From assembly GCA_017560765.1 (NCBI GenBank), contig JAFZEI010000058.1, positions 1-34,429 on the forward strand: DNA of 34,429 nt. Direction: 5' to 3'. The stretch comes from Clostridia bacterium (GTDB lineage: Bacteria > Bacillota > Clostridia > UBA1212 > UBA1255). Under the pieces are notes generated by a model. It was not told the DNA's origin and made no database searches. It saw only the letters and a program-made list of their open reading frames with translations. This document shows, piece by piece, positions 15,233 to 23,414 of this stretch. Made by a program: the position numbers and the translations under genes. The first letter of the stretch is position 1. Every line of letters begins with the position of its first letter.

Positions 15233-17539
15233 TTATTTTATCTTCATATTGTCATAATCCTGCCAGAAAAGAGGGTAGGATTTGTTTACTGCATCAGAAT
15301 CCGTGATAACCATTTTGTCTGAGCAAACTGTAGCTGCAATTGCCGCTGTCATAGCAATTCTATGGTCATTGTGGCTGTTTACCGTGCCGCCTTTGAGACA
15401 GAAATTATTCGGCTCTGCATGTTTCTCGGCAGTACGGTAACCGTTAATAATCAGACCATCCTCAGTTGGCTGTATATCAGCGCCCAAAGAACCAAGCAAA
15501 TCACAAACTGTTGCAATCCTGTCGCTTTCTTTTAATTTTAAGCGTTGAGCATTGTAAATTTTTGTTGCACCGTTTGCACAAGCTGCAGCTAAAGATAAAA
15601 TCGGTACAAGGTCAGGTATATCGGAAGCATCAATTTCGATACCTTGCAGACAGGAGGGAAGCACTGTTACATCGCACAAACTATCGTCAGAATATGATGT
15701 GCTTTTTGATACGGAAACAGTAGCACCGAATCGTTTTAGAATATCAAGAACGGCCTTATCTCCTTGTGCTGAATCATTGCGAAGCCCTGTAACGCAAACG
15801 GGGTTATTACCTATCGCTCCTGCAGTCAACCAAAAGGCAGCGTTTGACCAATCTCCGTCAGCACGGAAAGACAGCATTCCGTCCGGGTGACGGAAATTCT
15901 TGTTACCTCCTACTAAAATAAGAGAATCGCTTACTGCCTTTATATCAACGCCAAAGTGAGTAAGAACCTCTAATGTCATATCAACGTAGGGTCGTGATTC
16001 TAATTTACCGATAATATGAATCTCACTTTTTTCTCCAAGCAATGGAAGCGCGAAAAGCAGACCTGTTATATATTGTGAAGAAACATTGCCTGCAATTTCA
16101 AATTTGCCGCCGCGCAATTTGCCGGAAGTTTTAAAAGGCACCGTTCCAACAGAGTCTACGGAACATCCGTGGTTTATAAGTTCCTCGCGAAGAGGAGATA
16201 AAGGACGATTTGGCAATCTTCCTTCAGGATAAAACTGTGCGTTTATACCTAAAGCGCAAGCAACAGGTAACAAAAAGCGTAAAGTAGAACCGCTTTCTCC
16301 GCAATAAAGCTGTGCGTCTGCATTTTTTGGCACCGTATTTGTACGCTCAACTATTATTTCGCTGCCATTTACGGAAATTTTTGTACCTAATGCCTGTAAA
16401 CATTTTATCGTTGCTGATATATCTTCGGAAAGCTTGCCACCGCATGTGATTTTGGTGGTAGTACCGTACAGTGCTGCAGCAATCAGCAATCTGTGTACAT
16501 GAGATTTGGACGGAATCGCGTCCACAATTCCTCTTAACTGCGGGCGGTAAAACGAAACGAATTTTTTTGCCACATTGTTAATAGGTTTGCCGTCAATGTA
16601 TGCTTTAAGATTATCAACCACTATATTTACAAGTCTTTTACGAGCTTCAAAAGAAGCCCATGCAATATGAGGTGTGATAATGCAATTCGGTGCGTCGAAA
16701 TATGGATGATCGGCACGCATCGGTTCACCATCGAGTACGTCAATTCCGGCTCCTGCAATTGTACCTTTGTAAAGCGCCTCTGCAAGTGCTTCTTCGTCAA
16801 TAGTGCCGCCTCTTGAAGTGTTAATAATAAAAGCTGTTTTCTTCATCTTTGATAAAGAGTCTTCGTTTATGATCTTTTTTGTTTTATCAGTCAGAGGGCA
16901 GTGGATAGTCAGAAAATCTGATTCTGATAGCAACTCGTTAAAAGAGACAACTTTGTAAGGACAATTTTTTGGCGACGTACGCGTATGAATTATGGGTTGC
17001 ATGCCGAAAGCTTCACCGATTTTTGCTACAGCTTTGCCAATGGCTCCGTAGCCTAAAATTCCTAATTTCTTGCCTGAAAGTTCAATAATGGGAAAATCAA
17101 AATACGTAAAAATTTTAGATTTTTTCCAATCTCCTTCATGTACTGATTTATCGTATTTTATTATATTTGATGCTAAATTTAAAATTAATGCAAAAGTATG
17201 CTGAGCAACGGAGTCTGTAGAATAACCGGGAACATTACTGACTGTGATATTTTGCTTTGATGCAAAAGTTGTATCAATATTGTCATAGCCGGTTGCCCAC
17301 AATCCGATATATTTAAGCTCGGGGCATTTGGATAAAACTTCTTCTGTAAACTTTGCCTTACTGCAAATTACTGCTTCGGCGCCTTTTACAATGTCTTCTA
17401 ATTTACCATCGGGAACATTGTCATAAACAGTTACATCACCGAGGTTTGTTAATTCATCTAAATTTATATCGCCATTTGGAGTAACGGCGTTTTTTTCTAA
17501 AATAACTATTTTTTTATTACTGTATTTACTTTTAACCAT
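15233..17539 (-). CDS. aroA: Fusion of D-2-hydroxyacid (glycerate-type) dehydrogenase with EPSP synthase
   Basis: About 768 residues in one uninterrupted frame. Residues about 8-322 are a D-2-hydroxyacid dehydrogenase resembling HprA: YIGLWATGYDNID, NVPGYSTDSVAQHTFAL, the NAD loop GILGYGAIGKAV, catalytic Arg in NTSRGGTIDEEAL, Glu in GAGIDVLDGEP and His in ITPHIAWAS. Residues about 333-768 are EPSP synthase: PSKSHVHRLLIAAAL, CGESGSTLRFLLP, GRLPNRPLSPL, SSQYITGLLFALPL, DIPDLVPILSLAAA, LKESDRIATV, NDHRIAMTAAI and NKSYPLFW. Both halves look catalytically complete and are joined almost without a linker. EPSP synthase joins shikimate 3-phosphate to PEP; the dehydrogenase substrate is unknown. ATG 17539 fits the upstream AGGA far better than ATG 17548. 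Confidence 0.92.
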   Translation of the reverse strand: MVKSKYSNKKIVILEKNAVTPNGDINLDELTNLGDVTVYDNVPDGKLEDIVKGAEAVICSKAKFTEEVLSKCPELKYIGLWATGYDNIDTTFASKQNITVSNVPGYSTDSVAQHTFALILNLASNIIKYDKSVHEGDWKKSKIFTYFDFPIIELSGKKLGILGYGAIGKAVAKIGEAFGMQPIIHTRTSPKNCPYKVVSFNELLSESDFLTIHCPLTDKTKKIINEDSLSKMKKTAFIINTSRGGTIDEEALAEALYKGTIAGAGIDVLDGEPMRADHPYFDAPNCIITPHIAWASFEARKRLVNIVVDNLKAYIDGKPINNVAKKFVSFYRPQLRGIVDAIPSKSHVHRLLIAAALYGTTTKITCGGKLSEDISATIKCLQALGTKISVNGSEIIVERTNTVPKNADAQLYCGESGSTLRFLLPVACALGINAQFYPEGRLPNRPLSPLREELINHGCSVDSVGTVPFKTSGKLRGGKFEIAGNVSSQYITGLLFALPLLGEKSEIHIIGKLESRPYVDMTLEVLTHFGVDIKAVSDSLILVGGNKNFRHPDGMLSFRADGDWSNAAFWLTAGAIGNNPVCVTGLRNDSAQGDKAVLDILKRFGATVSVSKSTSYSDDSLCDVTVLPSCLQGIEIDASDIPDLVPILSLAAACANGATKIYNAQRLKLKESDRIATVCDLLGSLGADIQPTEDGLIINGYRTAEKHAEPNNFCLKGGTVNSHNDHRIAMTAAIAATVCSDKMVITDSDAVNKSYPLFWQDYDNMKIK

Positions 17540-17571
17540 ATCATTCATTCCTGTCTTAGCTTTTTACCTTT

Positions 17572-18348
17572 TTAACCCATTTGTGAAGTGTTGATTATAT
17601 CGATTGTGTGCGAAACAATAATCCTTTCCGGCATATCCGGTGTATACAAATAAGCAGTTAAAACAACTTTTTCGATTGATTCTTGTTTTGCTGTTGCAGT
17701 AAGTTTAATGGATGTAATTATCGTTTCATCAGACATGTCACTCGTCTCAAGGTGACTGTACCAGCTGCCGTCTACGTGAATATCATCATAAAGATATACT
17801 TCGACGAAATCCTTGTTTTGCTGTGCATCCTCAGGATTTTTTATGTCATATTTGATTTTATCGCCGGATTTTAGATTTATTTCTAAATTATATGCTATTT
17901 TAACATTGCTGGTGTTTGTATAATTGTTCCATGCATCATTCCAAATATCTGTAAATTTACCGCTGAGTGTTTTCTCTGCTGAGGTAATTGCTTCAAAACA
18001 GTCAATGTCTTTGCCGGCAATCCAATCTGATGAAAAACTGTTTACAGATATTCTTTTACCTTCTTCGGAAATATATAAACTTAATGTATCCGGCATGCCA
18101 GGCTCTATAGAGGGCGATGCTGTTGGAGTAGCTGTTTCAGCTGCGGAATGTGTTGCAGTGCTTATTTCCGGTGTCGCTAAAGCTGTAGAAGAGGGGAAAG
18201 TTGGTGGAGAAATAATATTTGCGGATTCTTGTGAATTGTCACAGGAAACGCAAATACATAACATCATAAAAATGACAACAAAGAAAAACAGTGTTGCTTT
18301 TAAACGAACGCAACGATTTTTTATGTTATTAAAAAAAATATTTAACAT
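17572..18348 (-). CDS. Secreted lipoprotein of unknown function
   Basis: 258 residues. A positively charged start, a hydrophobic stretch (ATLFFFVVIFMMLCICVSC) and a cysteine suggest a lipoprotein signal. A Ser/Thr/Pro-rich linker of about 45 residues follows, then a soluble domain of about 165 residues with many beta-forming stretches and conserved-looking WNDAWNNYTNTS and DDIHVDGSWYSHLE. I do not recognise the domain. The STP-rich linker could be a target for O-glycosylation, but that is inference. AAGGAA eight bases before the ATG is a good ribosome binding site. The gene is first in the aro operon, 32 bases ahead of the dehydrogenase-EPSPS start, an odd partner for aromatic synthesis genes. 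Confidence 0.7.
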   Translation of the reverse strand: MLNIFFNNIKNRCVRLKATLFFFVVIFMMLCICVSCDNSQESANIISPPTFPSSTALATPEISTATHSAAETATPTASPSIEPGMPDTLSLYISEEGKRISVNSFSSDWIAGKDIDCFEAITSAEKTLSGKFTDIWNDAWNNYTNTSNVKIAYNLEINLKSGDKIKYDIKNPEDAQQNKDFVEVYLYDDIHVDGSWYSHLETSDMSDETIITSIKLTATAKQESIEKVVLTAYLYTPDMPERIIVSHTIDIINTSQMG

Positions 18349-18375
18349 TTAAAACATTCCTTCTGCTTAGATGTG

Positions 18376-18411
18376 TCTGTTTTGACAAACAGAATTGAAT
18401 GAATTATACCA
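18376..18411 (-). promoter_or_regulatory. Extended -10 promoter and adjacent perfect inverted repeat ahead of the lipoprotein-aro operon
   Basis: On the minus strand TGGTATAAT (18403-18411) is an extended -10 element; no good -35 box is seen. Just downstream, around the expected start of transcription, lies the perfect inverted repeat TCTGTTT-TGAC-AAACAGA (18376-18393). Its position suggests an operator or a 5'-end hairpin controlling the five-gene operon. The binding factor is not known. Confidence 0.5.
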
Positions 18412-18441
18412 TACGATTCTTAAAAATACTATAAAAAATTT

Positions 18442-18471
18442 AAAAGCTGCCATCGATTTGAGGCAGCTTTT
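18442..18471 (-). terminator. Rho-independent terminator after the C_GCAxxG_C_C gene
   Basis: A perfect 10-base-pair stem (AAAAGCTGCC with GGCAGCTTTT, 10-base loop) is followed on the minus strand by TTTTAAATTTTTT. It ends the Mrp/C_GCAxxG_C_C unit and isolates it from the aro operon. Confidence 0.85.
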
Positions 18472-18483
18472 AATGTGTGTGTT

Positions 18484-18957
18484 TTAAATTTTTAAATAAG
18501 CTTCTAAAATCTCTGCCGCATCACCTACAAACTCACCGCAGGGACGTTTCTTATAGTACTCTGCTGTGCGCTTTGAAGGTGGAGTGGAGGAGCTGATTTC
18601 CGATGAGGAAACAGGAGCTCGTCCGGAAAACTCTCCGCTCAGCAGTTCGCGGCAAATTATACTGCCGTTTTGTGCTTTGAATTTTGCAGCTAATTCTTGG
18701 ATCCGTTTATAATGCTCGGCTTTAGAATCAAAATCTGTAGGATCTTTGTATCCTTTTATCAAGCCTATTGCCATAAACATGCCTGAAACAGCACCGCAAA
18801 CTTCCCGAAGCTTGCCCATTCCGCCGCCGAAAGATGAAGCAACCAAAGCGGTCTGCTCTGTCGTAAGACCTGTTAAATCTTGAAAAGCCAGAAGTACAGC
18901 TTGAGAGCAGTTGTAGCCTTGTTTAAAATAGTCGATTGCAATTTCTCGCCGTGTCAT
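18484..18957 (-). CDS. C_GCAxxG_C_C family (probable redox) protein
   Basis: 157 residues. The conserved cysteine pattern of this family is present: YNCSQAVLLAF near residue 16, EVCGAVSGMFMAIGL near residue 53, a third cysteine in IICRELL and a fourth in RPCGEFVGDAAEIL near the C-terminus. The FGGGMGKLREVCGA stretch is typical. Members are thought to be redox-active or metal/Fe-S-binding proteins, often annotated only as C_GCAxxG_C_C or split-Soret-like. The exact function is not established. The gene follows the Mrp ATPase by eight bases, consistent with a link to Fe-S chemistry, and ends at a strong terminator. Confidence 0.85.
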   Translation of the reverse strand: MTRREIAIDYFKQGYNCSQAVLLAFQDLTGLTTEQTALVASSFGGGMGKLREVCGAVSGMFMAIGLIKGYKDPTDFDSKAEHYKRIQELAAKFKAQNGSIICRELLSGEFSGRAPVSSSEISSSTPPSKRTAEYYKKRPCGEFVGDAAEILEAYLKI

Positions 18958-18965
18958 AATTTTAA

Positions 18966-19790
18966 TTATATCTTCTCAAGAGCGTCTGCCAATTTATCAA
19001 GAGCATCATTTTCGAAAAGCTCGATTGTTCCTTTGTCACAAGCAACAGTCAGTTTGCCGTCTATGGGAATTTTTGCAACTAACGGAATATTATGCTTTGC
19101 AGCGATTTCGTCAATGTGGCTTTCTCCGTATATTTTATGCTCTTTGCCGCAGTCGGGACAAACATAATATGACATATTTTCCACTATGCCAAGAACGGGA
19201 ATGTTCATGAGATTTGCCATATTAACAGCCTTCTCAACGATCATTGAAACGAGTTCTTGGGGAGAGGTCACTATGATTATACCGCAAATAGGAAGTGACT
19301 GGAAAACTGTCAGTGGAACATCACCAGTTCCGGGAGGCATATCCACAAACATAAAATCAACGTCTTCCCATATAACATCTGTCCAAAATTGCTTAACAGT
19401 ACCTGCGATAATGGGACCGCGCCATACTACAGGATCAGTTTCGTTTTCAAGAAGCAAATTAAGAGACATGGTTTTTATTCCTGTTTTTGTTAAAACAGGA
19501 TAGATACCTGCTTCGTCGCCCGTAGCTTTTTCTTTTAAACCAAATGCTTTTGGAATAGACGGACCTGTAATGTCTGCGTCTAAAATTGCTGTCTGGTAAT
19601 CTTTACGGCGCATATTAACGGCCATAAGTGATGTTACCAAAGATTTACCAACGCCGCCTTTACCGCTTACAACAGCAATAACCTTTTTAATATCTGAACC
19701 GACATGTGGCTTTTCCAATAAGGATTCAGGCTGTCTGCTTGAACAGTTTGCACTGCAATTTGAACAGTCATGATTGCATCCTTCACTCAT
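18966..19790 (-). CDS. mrp: Mrp/NBP35-family Fe-S cluster carrier ATPase
   Basis: About 274 residues. The N-terminus has a cysteine cluster (CNHDCSNCSANCSS) as in Nbp35-like members. The deviant Walker A motif is VVSGKGGVGKSLVTSLMAVN, followed by LDADITGPSIPKAFGL, the FMFVDMPPGTGDVPLTV Walker B region, and the bridging CPDC in YVCPDCGKEHKIYG. Such P-loop ATPases carry Fe-S clusters to apo-proteins. The start is the ATG at 19790, with AGGAG nine bases upstream; the frame extends 14 codons further but without support. It forms a two-gene unit with the downstream cysteine-rich protein. Confidence 0.93.
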   Translation of the reverse strand: MSEGCNHDCSNCSANCSSRQPESLLEKPHVGSDIKKVIAVVSGKGGVGKSLVTSLMAVNMRRKDYQTAILDADITGPSIPKAFGLKEKATGDEAGIYPVLTKTGIKTMSLNLLLENETDPVVWRGPIIAGTVKQFWTDVIWEDVDFMFVDMPPGTGDVPLTVFQSLPICGIIIVTSPQELVSMIVEKAVNMANLMNIPVLGIVENMSYYVCPDCGKEHKIYGESHIDEIAAKHNIPLVAKIPIDGKLTVACDKGTIELFENDALDKLADALEKI

Positions 19791-19880
19791 TTTATACATC
19801 TCCTTATATACATAATACAAATAAAAGTACAAGTAGTATTATATCACATGTAATCTAAATTACAAAAATAAATTAAATAT

Positions 19881-19925
19881 AAAAAACAACAGCCAAGCGT
19901 GGATTGCATTACGCTCGGCCGTCGT
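19881..19925 (-). terminator. Rho-independent terminator after fakA
   Basis: The arms 19886-19900 and 19911-19925 form a 15-base-pair stem including three G-U pairs on the minus strand, followed by TTTTTTAT. It closes the DegV-FakA operon. Confidence 0.82.
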
Positions 19926-19961
19926 TTTGGAATGGTTTATTTGTTTAAGGTAAATGCTTAA

Positions 19962-21602
19962 TTATAATGCAATCAGGATGTAACTGTAGATTTCCTGTTT
20001 GCCTTCAACACAGTATACTTCAATACCGTGTTTGCTTTCGATATAACTTTTAATTTCATCAGCTTCTTCTAAAGATGAGTCCACACCGTTAATCAAAATG
20101 CAAATATCGTGAGATTTTAAATCCATATTATCACACATAGACAATGTGGCAGATTTTCTGTCAGGCTGAGCAGAAAGGATGTTTTTGCCTACAAAGCCTA
20201 TATAATCACCTTTGTGAACTTGAATATCCTGCATGTCAGCATCACGTACACATTTAGAAACCTCTGCAGTAACAACATTCTCCATACCGGCATTAAAAAC
20301 AGCTTCGACTTCGTCAGGATCCGTAAGCTCTCCGTCAGTCATTGTTAATGCTGCGTAGCCATCTCCTATTGTTTTGCTGTTAATAATTCTAACATCGGCT
20401 TTGTTATAAAGCTGTGCGGCTTGCTTTGCAGCTAAAATTACATTGGAGTTATTTGGGAAAACAAAAATAGTTTCTGCATTGATTTTATCAAAGGCTTTCA
20501 GAAAATCGTCTGAGGAAGGATTCATGCTCTGTCCGCCCTCTACAATAATATCTGCTCCTATTTCACGAAAAGTTCGTTGTATTCCTTCTCCGCAAGCTAC
20601 AGCAACTACGCCATAAGCTTTGCGTTCTGTTTTTTCTTCTTCTTCCGGAAGTGTATTGTTGTGCTGCAAAGTCATATTTTCTATTTTTAATTTCAAAAAT
20701 TCACCGTATTGCTGGCAAAATGCAAGGACTTTGTCCGGCGTTTTTGTATGAACATGTATTTTTACAATACTTCCTGTTTTAAAGGCTGCAATAGAATCGC
20801 CTAATGTTTGAAGAAAGTCAGTGATAATTGTAATGTCAAAATTTTCAATATCAGTCTTGGCATTTTGAAGCCTTACAAGAAGCTCTGTGCAATAACCGAA
20901 CTCTAATACACTATCTTCGTTAAAAGCGTCTAAATCGAGCTCTGATGCGCTGCCTGAAGAAGGCAGTGCGTTAAGCTGTGTGTAGTCGTAATTCGTATCT
21001 CCGTCAAGGGCACTGAACATACCTTCAACTATACAAATCAATCCTGCTGCGCCTGAATCAACAACACCTGCTTTTTTTAACATAGGAAGCAAATCGGGAG
21101 TACGGTCAAGAGAACGCTTTCCTTCTTCTATAAACGAACCTAAAAATTCTTCTGCGTCCTCGTTTTTCTTTGTAGATGCAAATTCGGTAGCATCACGGGC
21201 AACAGTTAAAATTGTACCTTCTGTAGGTTTCATTACAGCGTTATAAGCATGTTTTACACCCATTCTGAACGCTTTGCTGAGCTGATGGGAGTCGGCAACT
21301 TCCGACTCACTTAAACCGGCGGCAATACCGTCAAAAAATTGTGAGAGAATAACACCGGAGTTGCCGCGGGCACTGAAAAGCATTCCGTTAGCCACATTTC
21401 GCGATACCTCAGCTAAAGAGGGGCTTTCAGTCTTTAATGCGTCAACACCACCCATAAGAGTGAGGAGCATATTATCGCCTGTATCTCCGTCCGGAATAGG
21501 GAAAACATTTAAGTCGTTTATTTCTCCGGCATGATTGCGCAAATTAATTGCGGCACGCTTTAACATATTTGAATATGAAATACCATCTATCTGTTTTGAC
21601 AT
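19962..21602 (-). CDS. fakA: Fatty acid kinase catalytic subunit FakA-like (DAK2/DhaL domain, YloV family)
   Basis: 546 residues. The N-terminal DhaL-type kinase domain (about 1-205) shows NDLNVFPIPDGDTGDNMLLTLMGG with the Mg-ATP-binding aspartates, ARGNSGVILSQFFDGIA, and VDSGAAGLICIVEGM. A middle region and a C-terminal DegV-like domain follow (VVAVACGEGIQRTFREIGAD, FVFPNNSNVILAAKQAAQLY). FakA phosphorylates fatty acids bound to a FakB (DegV) protein, feeding exogenous fatty acids into phospholipid synthesis. The DegV-family gene lies 14 bases upstream, matching a FakA-FakB operon. Confidence 0.92.
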   Translation of the reverse strand: MSKQIDGISYSNMLKRAAINLRNHAGEINDLNVFPIPDGDTGDNMLLTLMGGVDALKTESPSLAEVSRNVANGMLFSARGNSGVILSQFFDGIAAGLSESEVADSHQLSKAFRMGVKHAYNAVMKPTEGTILTVARDATEFASTKKNEDAEEFLGSFIEEGKRSLDRTPDLLPMLKKAGVVDSGAAGLICIVEGMFSALDGDTNYDYTQLNALPSSGSASELDLDAFNEDSVLEFGYCTELLVRLQNAKTDIENFDITIITDFLQTLGDSIAAFKTGSIVKIHVHTKTPDKVLAFCQQYGEFLKLKIENMTLQHNNTLPEEEEKTERKAYGVVAVACGEGIQRTFREIGADIIVEGGQSMNPSSDDFLKAFDKINAETIFVFPNNSNVILAAKQAAQLYNKADVRIINSKTIGDGYAALTMTDGELTDPDEVEAVFNAGMENVVTAEVSKCVRDADMQDIQVHKGDYIGFVGKNILSAQPDRKSATLSMCDNMDLKSHDICILINGVDSSLEEADEIKSYIESKHGIEVYCVEGKQEIYSYILIAL

Positions 21603-21616
21603 AAAATATCTCCTCG

Positions 21617-22483
21617 TTATTTATTTTTTCCTAAGAAAAACAGCGCTAATGTTCCGGGACCTGAGTGTGCGCCTATTACGGGGCCTGTATAGACTGTTAT
21701 ATCTATTTCACGTCCGTAGTCATTCTTTATAATATCAGCCAGAAGCTGTGCATCCTCTTTACAATCACCTTGGCAAATAAAAATAGGGCCGGTAGTTTTG
21801 TCAATTGCAAGCTCGCCGTACTTGTCGGCTAAAGCCTTGATAGATGCTTTTCGGCCGCGAACTTTCGTAACCGGAACCAAATGTCCTTCATCATCAACAT
21901 GAAGTACAGGTTTAATACCAAGCATTCCGCCTATAAAAGCTGCTGCGGGGCTTACTCTGCCGCCGCGTTTTAAGTAAACCAAATCATCTACTGTAAACCA
22001 ATGGCAAATATGGGGAACTGTTTCTTTTATATATTTTTCAAGTTCTTCAATAGTGGCTCCTTCTTCCTTTTTTTGAACAGCTAAGTACAGAAGTAATCCG
22101 AAACCTGCGGAAGCAGCAAGGCTGTCGACTGTTATCAACTTTGAGTCAGGGTAAACCTCGGAAAGTGCTTTACAGGCAAAAGCGCCAGAATTACATGTTG
22201 TGCTGAGTCCTGAAGAAAAAGCAAGGTATAAAATATCGTTACCTTTTTTTATTTCTTCCTCAAAGCTTTGTTTGAATTTTTCTGAATTAACAGCGGATGT
22301 TTTTGCTATGCCGCCATCACGCATTTTTTGATAAAATGTCTTGGGCTCAATTTCGTTGTTAGACCAAATTTTTTCCTCGTTCTCAAATTTGAGAGTTAAA
22401 TCAAGACATTTTACATTCCATTTTTTTAGTGTACTTAATTCCATATCGCAAGCGGAATCAGTGAATATAATGTAATCTTTCAT
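21617..22483 (-). CDS. fakB: DegV family fatty-acid-binding protein (FakB-like)
   Basis: 288 residues from the ATG at 22483, which has GGAGG nine bases upstream; the open frame continues 25 codons further without an RBS. DegV features: YIIFTDSACDM at the start, an SAVNSEKFKQSFEEEI segment, YLAFSSGLSTTCNSG (fatty-acid carboxylate-binding Thr/Ser region), LITVDSLAASAGFGLL, VYLKRGGRVSPAAAFIGGMLGIKPVLHV and TGPVIGAHSGPGTLALFF. FakB proteins present fatty acids to FakA for phosphorylation. Adjacency to fakA supports the role. The fatty-acid preference cannot be read from the sequence. Confidence 0.92.
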   Translation of the reverse strand: MKDYIIFTDSACDMELSTLKKWNVKCLDLTLKFENEEKIWSNNEIEPKTFYQKMRDGGIAKTSAVNSEKFKQSFEEEIKKGNDILYLAFSSGLSTTCNSGAFACKALSEVYPDSKLITVDSLAASAGFGLLLYLAVQKKEEGATIEELEKYIKETVPHICHWFTVDDLVYLKRGGRVSPAAAFIGGMLGIKPVLHVDDEGHLVPVTKVRGRKASIKALADKYGELAIDKTTGPIFICQGDCKEDAQLLADIIKNDYGREIDITVYTGPVIGAHSGPGTLALFFLGKNK

Positions 22484-22600
22484 CTGTGCAATCCTCCGTA
22501 TGCATTTATTATACGCATATATTATATGACTAAAACAAAAATAGTCACTGAACTTCATACTTCAGCGGGTATACCGTTGGTAGATACGGTGGTAGAGTAT

Positions 22601-22631
22601 AAAAAAATACACTCTACCATGAGTAGAGTGT
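22601..22631 (-). terminator. Rho-independent terminator after the XRE regulator
   Basis: A perfect 9-base-pair stem (ACACTCTAC / GTAGAGTGT, loop CATGA) is followed on the minus strand by ATTTTTTTAT. A nearby copy of one arm (GTAGAGTAT at 22592-22600) allows an alternative pairing. Confidence 0.85.
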
Positions 22632-22650
22632 AAGGAATACAGCCAAAAAT

Positions 22651-23280
22651 TTAAGGTTTTTTCGCTTTTTTATTGCCTGAAAATCTCATGCCTGACCAAA
22701 GGAAAATAATAGCCTGGCCGGGTATGCCCAACGCAAATAATAAAAGAACCTTGATACCGCACCAATATAAAGTGAAGTACAAAGAGGCTATTACAGACCA
22801 CATTAAAAGGGAAATAATAATAAAATTATGCCTTTTGTTAAACCATACAGAATTAAATATTAATCCTAATATTAAGGATATCGGCACTGCAAACATAAAA
22901 GGTGATATACACCAAATGTTTTTGGGAGAAACGGTATTTACTATAACAAAGGCAACTGTTGCTAAAAGCCAAACAAGCAAAATACTCATCCACATTATAA
23001 TCTTGCAGTTACGTCTTTTGCGCCTGTCGAGAAAGTTCTTTTTTCTCATACGCTCTTCTTGTTCGTGATGTTCAGGTTGCAGTAAATAATCTACCGTTAC
23101 TCGGAAAGTATCGGCTATACATTTTAATACTGTTACATCAGGAAGAGATTCGCCTCGTTCCCATTTTGATACAGCCTTGTCGGAATAATTTAATTTCTCG
23201 GCAAGCTCTGCTTGTGTCATATTGTTCTTACGGCGCAAGTCCGTTATATTTCGAGCTATAATAAGCTTGATTTCATCCAT
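22651..23280 (-). CDS. XRE-family transcriptional regulator with C-terminal membrane segments
   Basis: 209 residues. Residues about 5-65 are a Cro/C1-type helix-turn-helix (TDLRRKNNMTQAELAEKL, YSDKAVSKWERGESLPDVTVL, DYLL). A basic linker (MRKKNFLDRRKRRNCK) leads to three or four hydrophobic helices, including IIMWMSILLVWLLATVAFVIV and PFMFAVPISLILGLIF. This places a DNA-binding domain at the membrane, possibly to sense envelope state; the signal and targets are unknown. It is monocistronic, with its own promoter and terminator, and divergent from the NlpC/P60-like gene, which it may control. Confidence 0.87.
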   Translation of the reverse strand: MDEIKLIIARNITDLRRKNNMTQAELAEKLNYSDKAVSKWERGESLPDVTVLKCIADTFRVTVDYLLQPEHHEQEERMRKKNFLDRRKRRNCKIIMWMSILLVWLLATVAFVIVNTVSPKNIWCISPFMFAVPISLILGLIFNSVWFNKRHNFIIISLLMWSVIASLYFTLYWCGIKVLLLFALGIPGQAIIFLWSGMRFSGNKKAKKP

Positions 23281-23296
23281 TCATATCACCAGCTTG

Positions 23297-23326
23297 ATTA
23301 TCTCACAGCAAAGTTTAGATTGTCAA
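23297..23326 (-). promoter_or_regulatory. Sigma-A promoter of the XRE regulator
   Basis: On the minus strand a perfect TTGACA (23321-23326) and GATAAT (23297-23302) are spaced 18 bases, about 16 bases before the ATG. Confidence 0.6.
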
Positions 23327-23353
23327 GCAAGAGTATCATAAATGTTTTTATTA

Positions 23354-23382
23354 TTGTGTAAAAAATTTTTTTATGATAGAAT
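23354..23382 (+). promoter_or_regulatory. Sigma-A promoter of the NlpC/P60-like - GH36 - DUF4432 unit
   Basis: TTGTGT (23354-23359) and TAGAAT (23377-23382) have a 17-base spacer and lie about 32 bases before the TTG start. AAGGAG at 23401-23406 follows as the ribosome binding site. Confidence 0.5.
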
Positions 23383-23414
23383 GCGAACATTAAGATGCAA
23401 AAGGAGTTTTTAAC

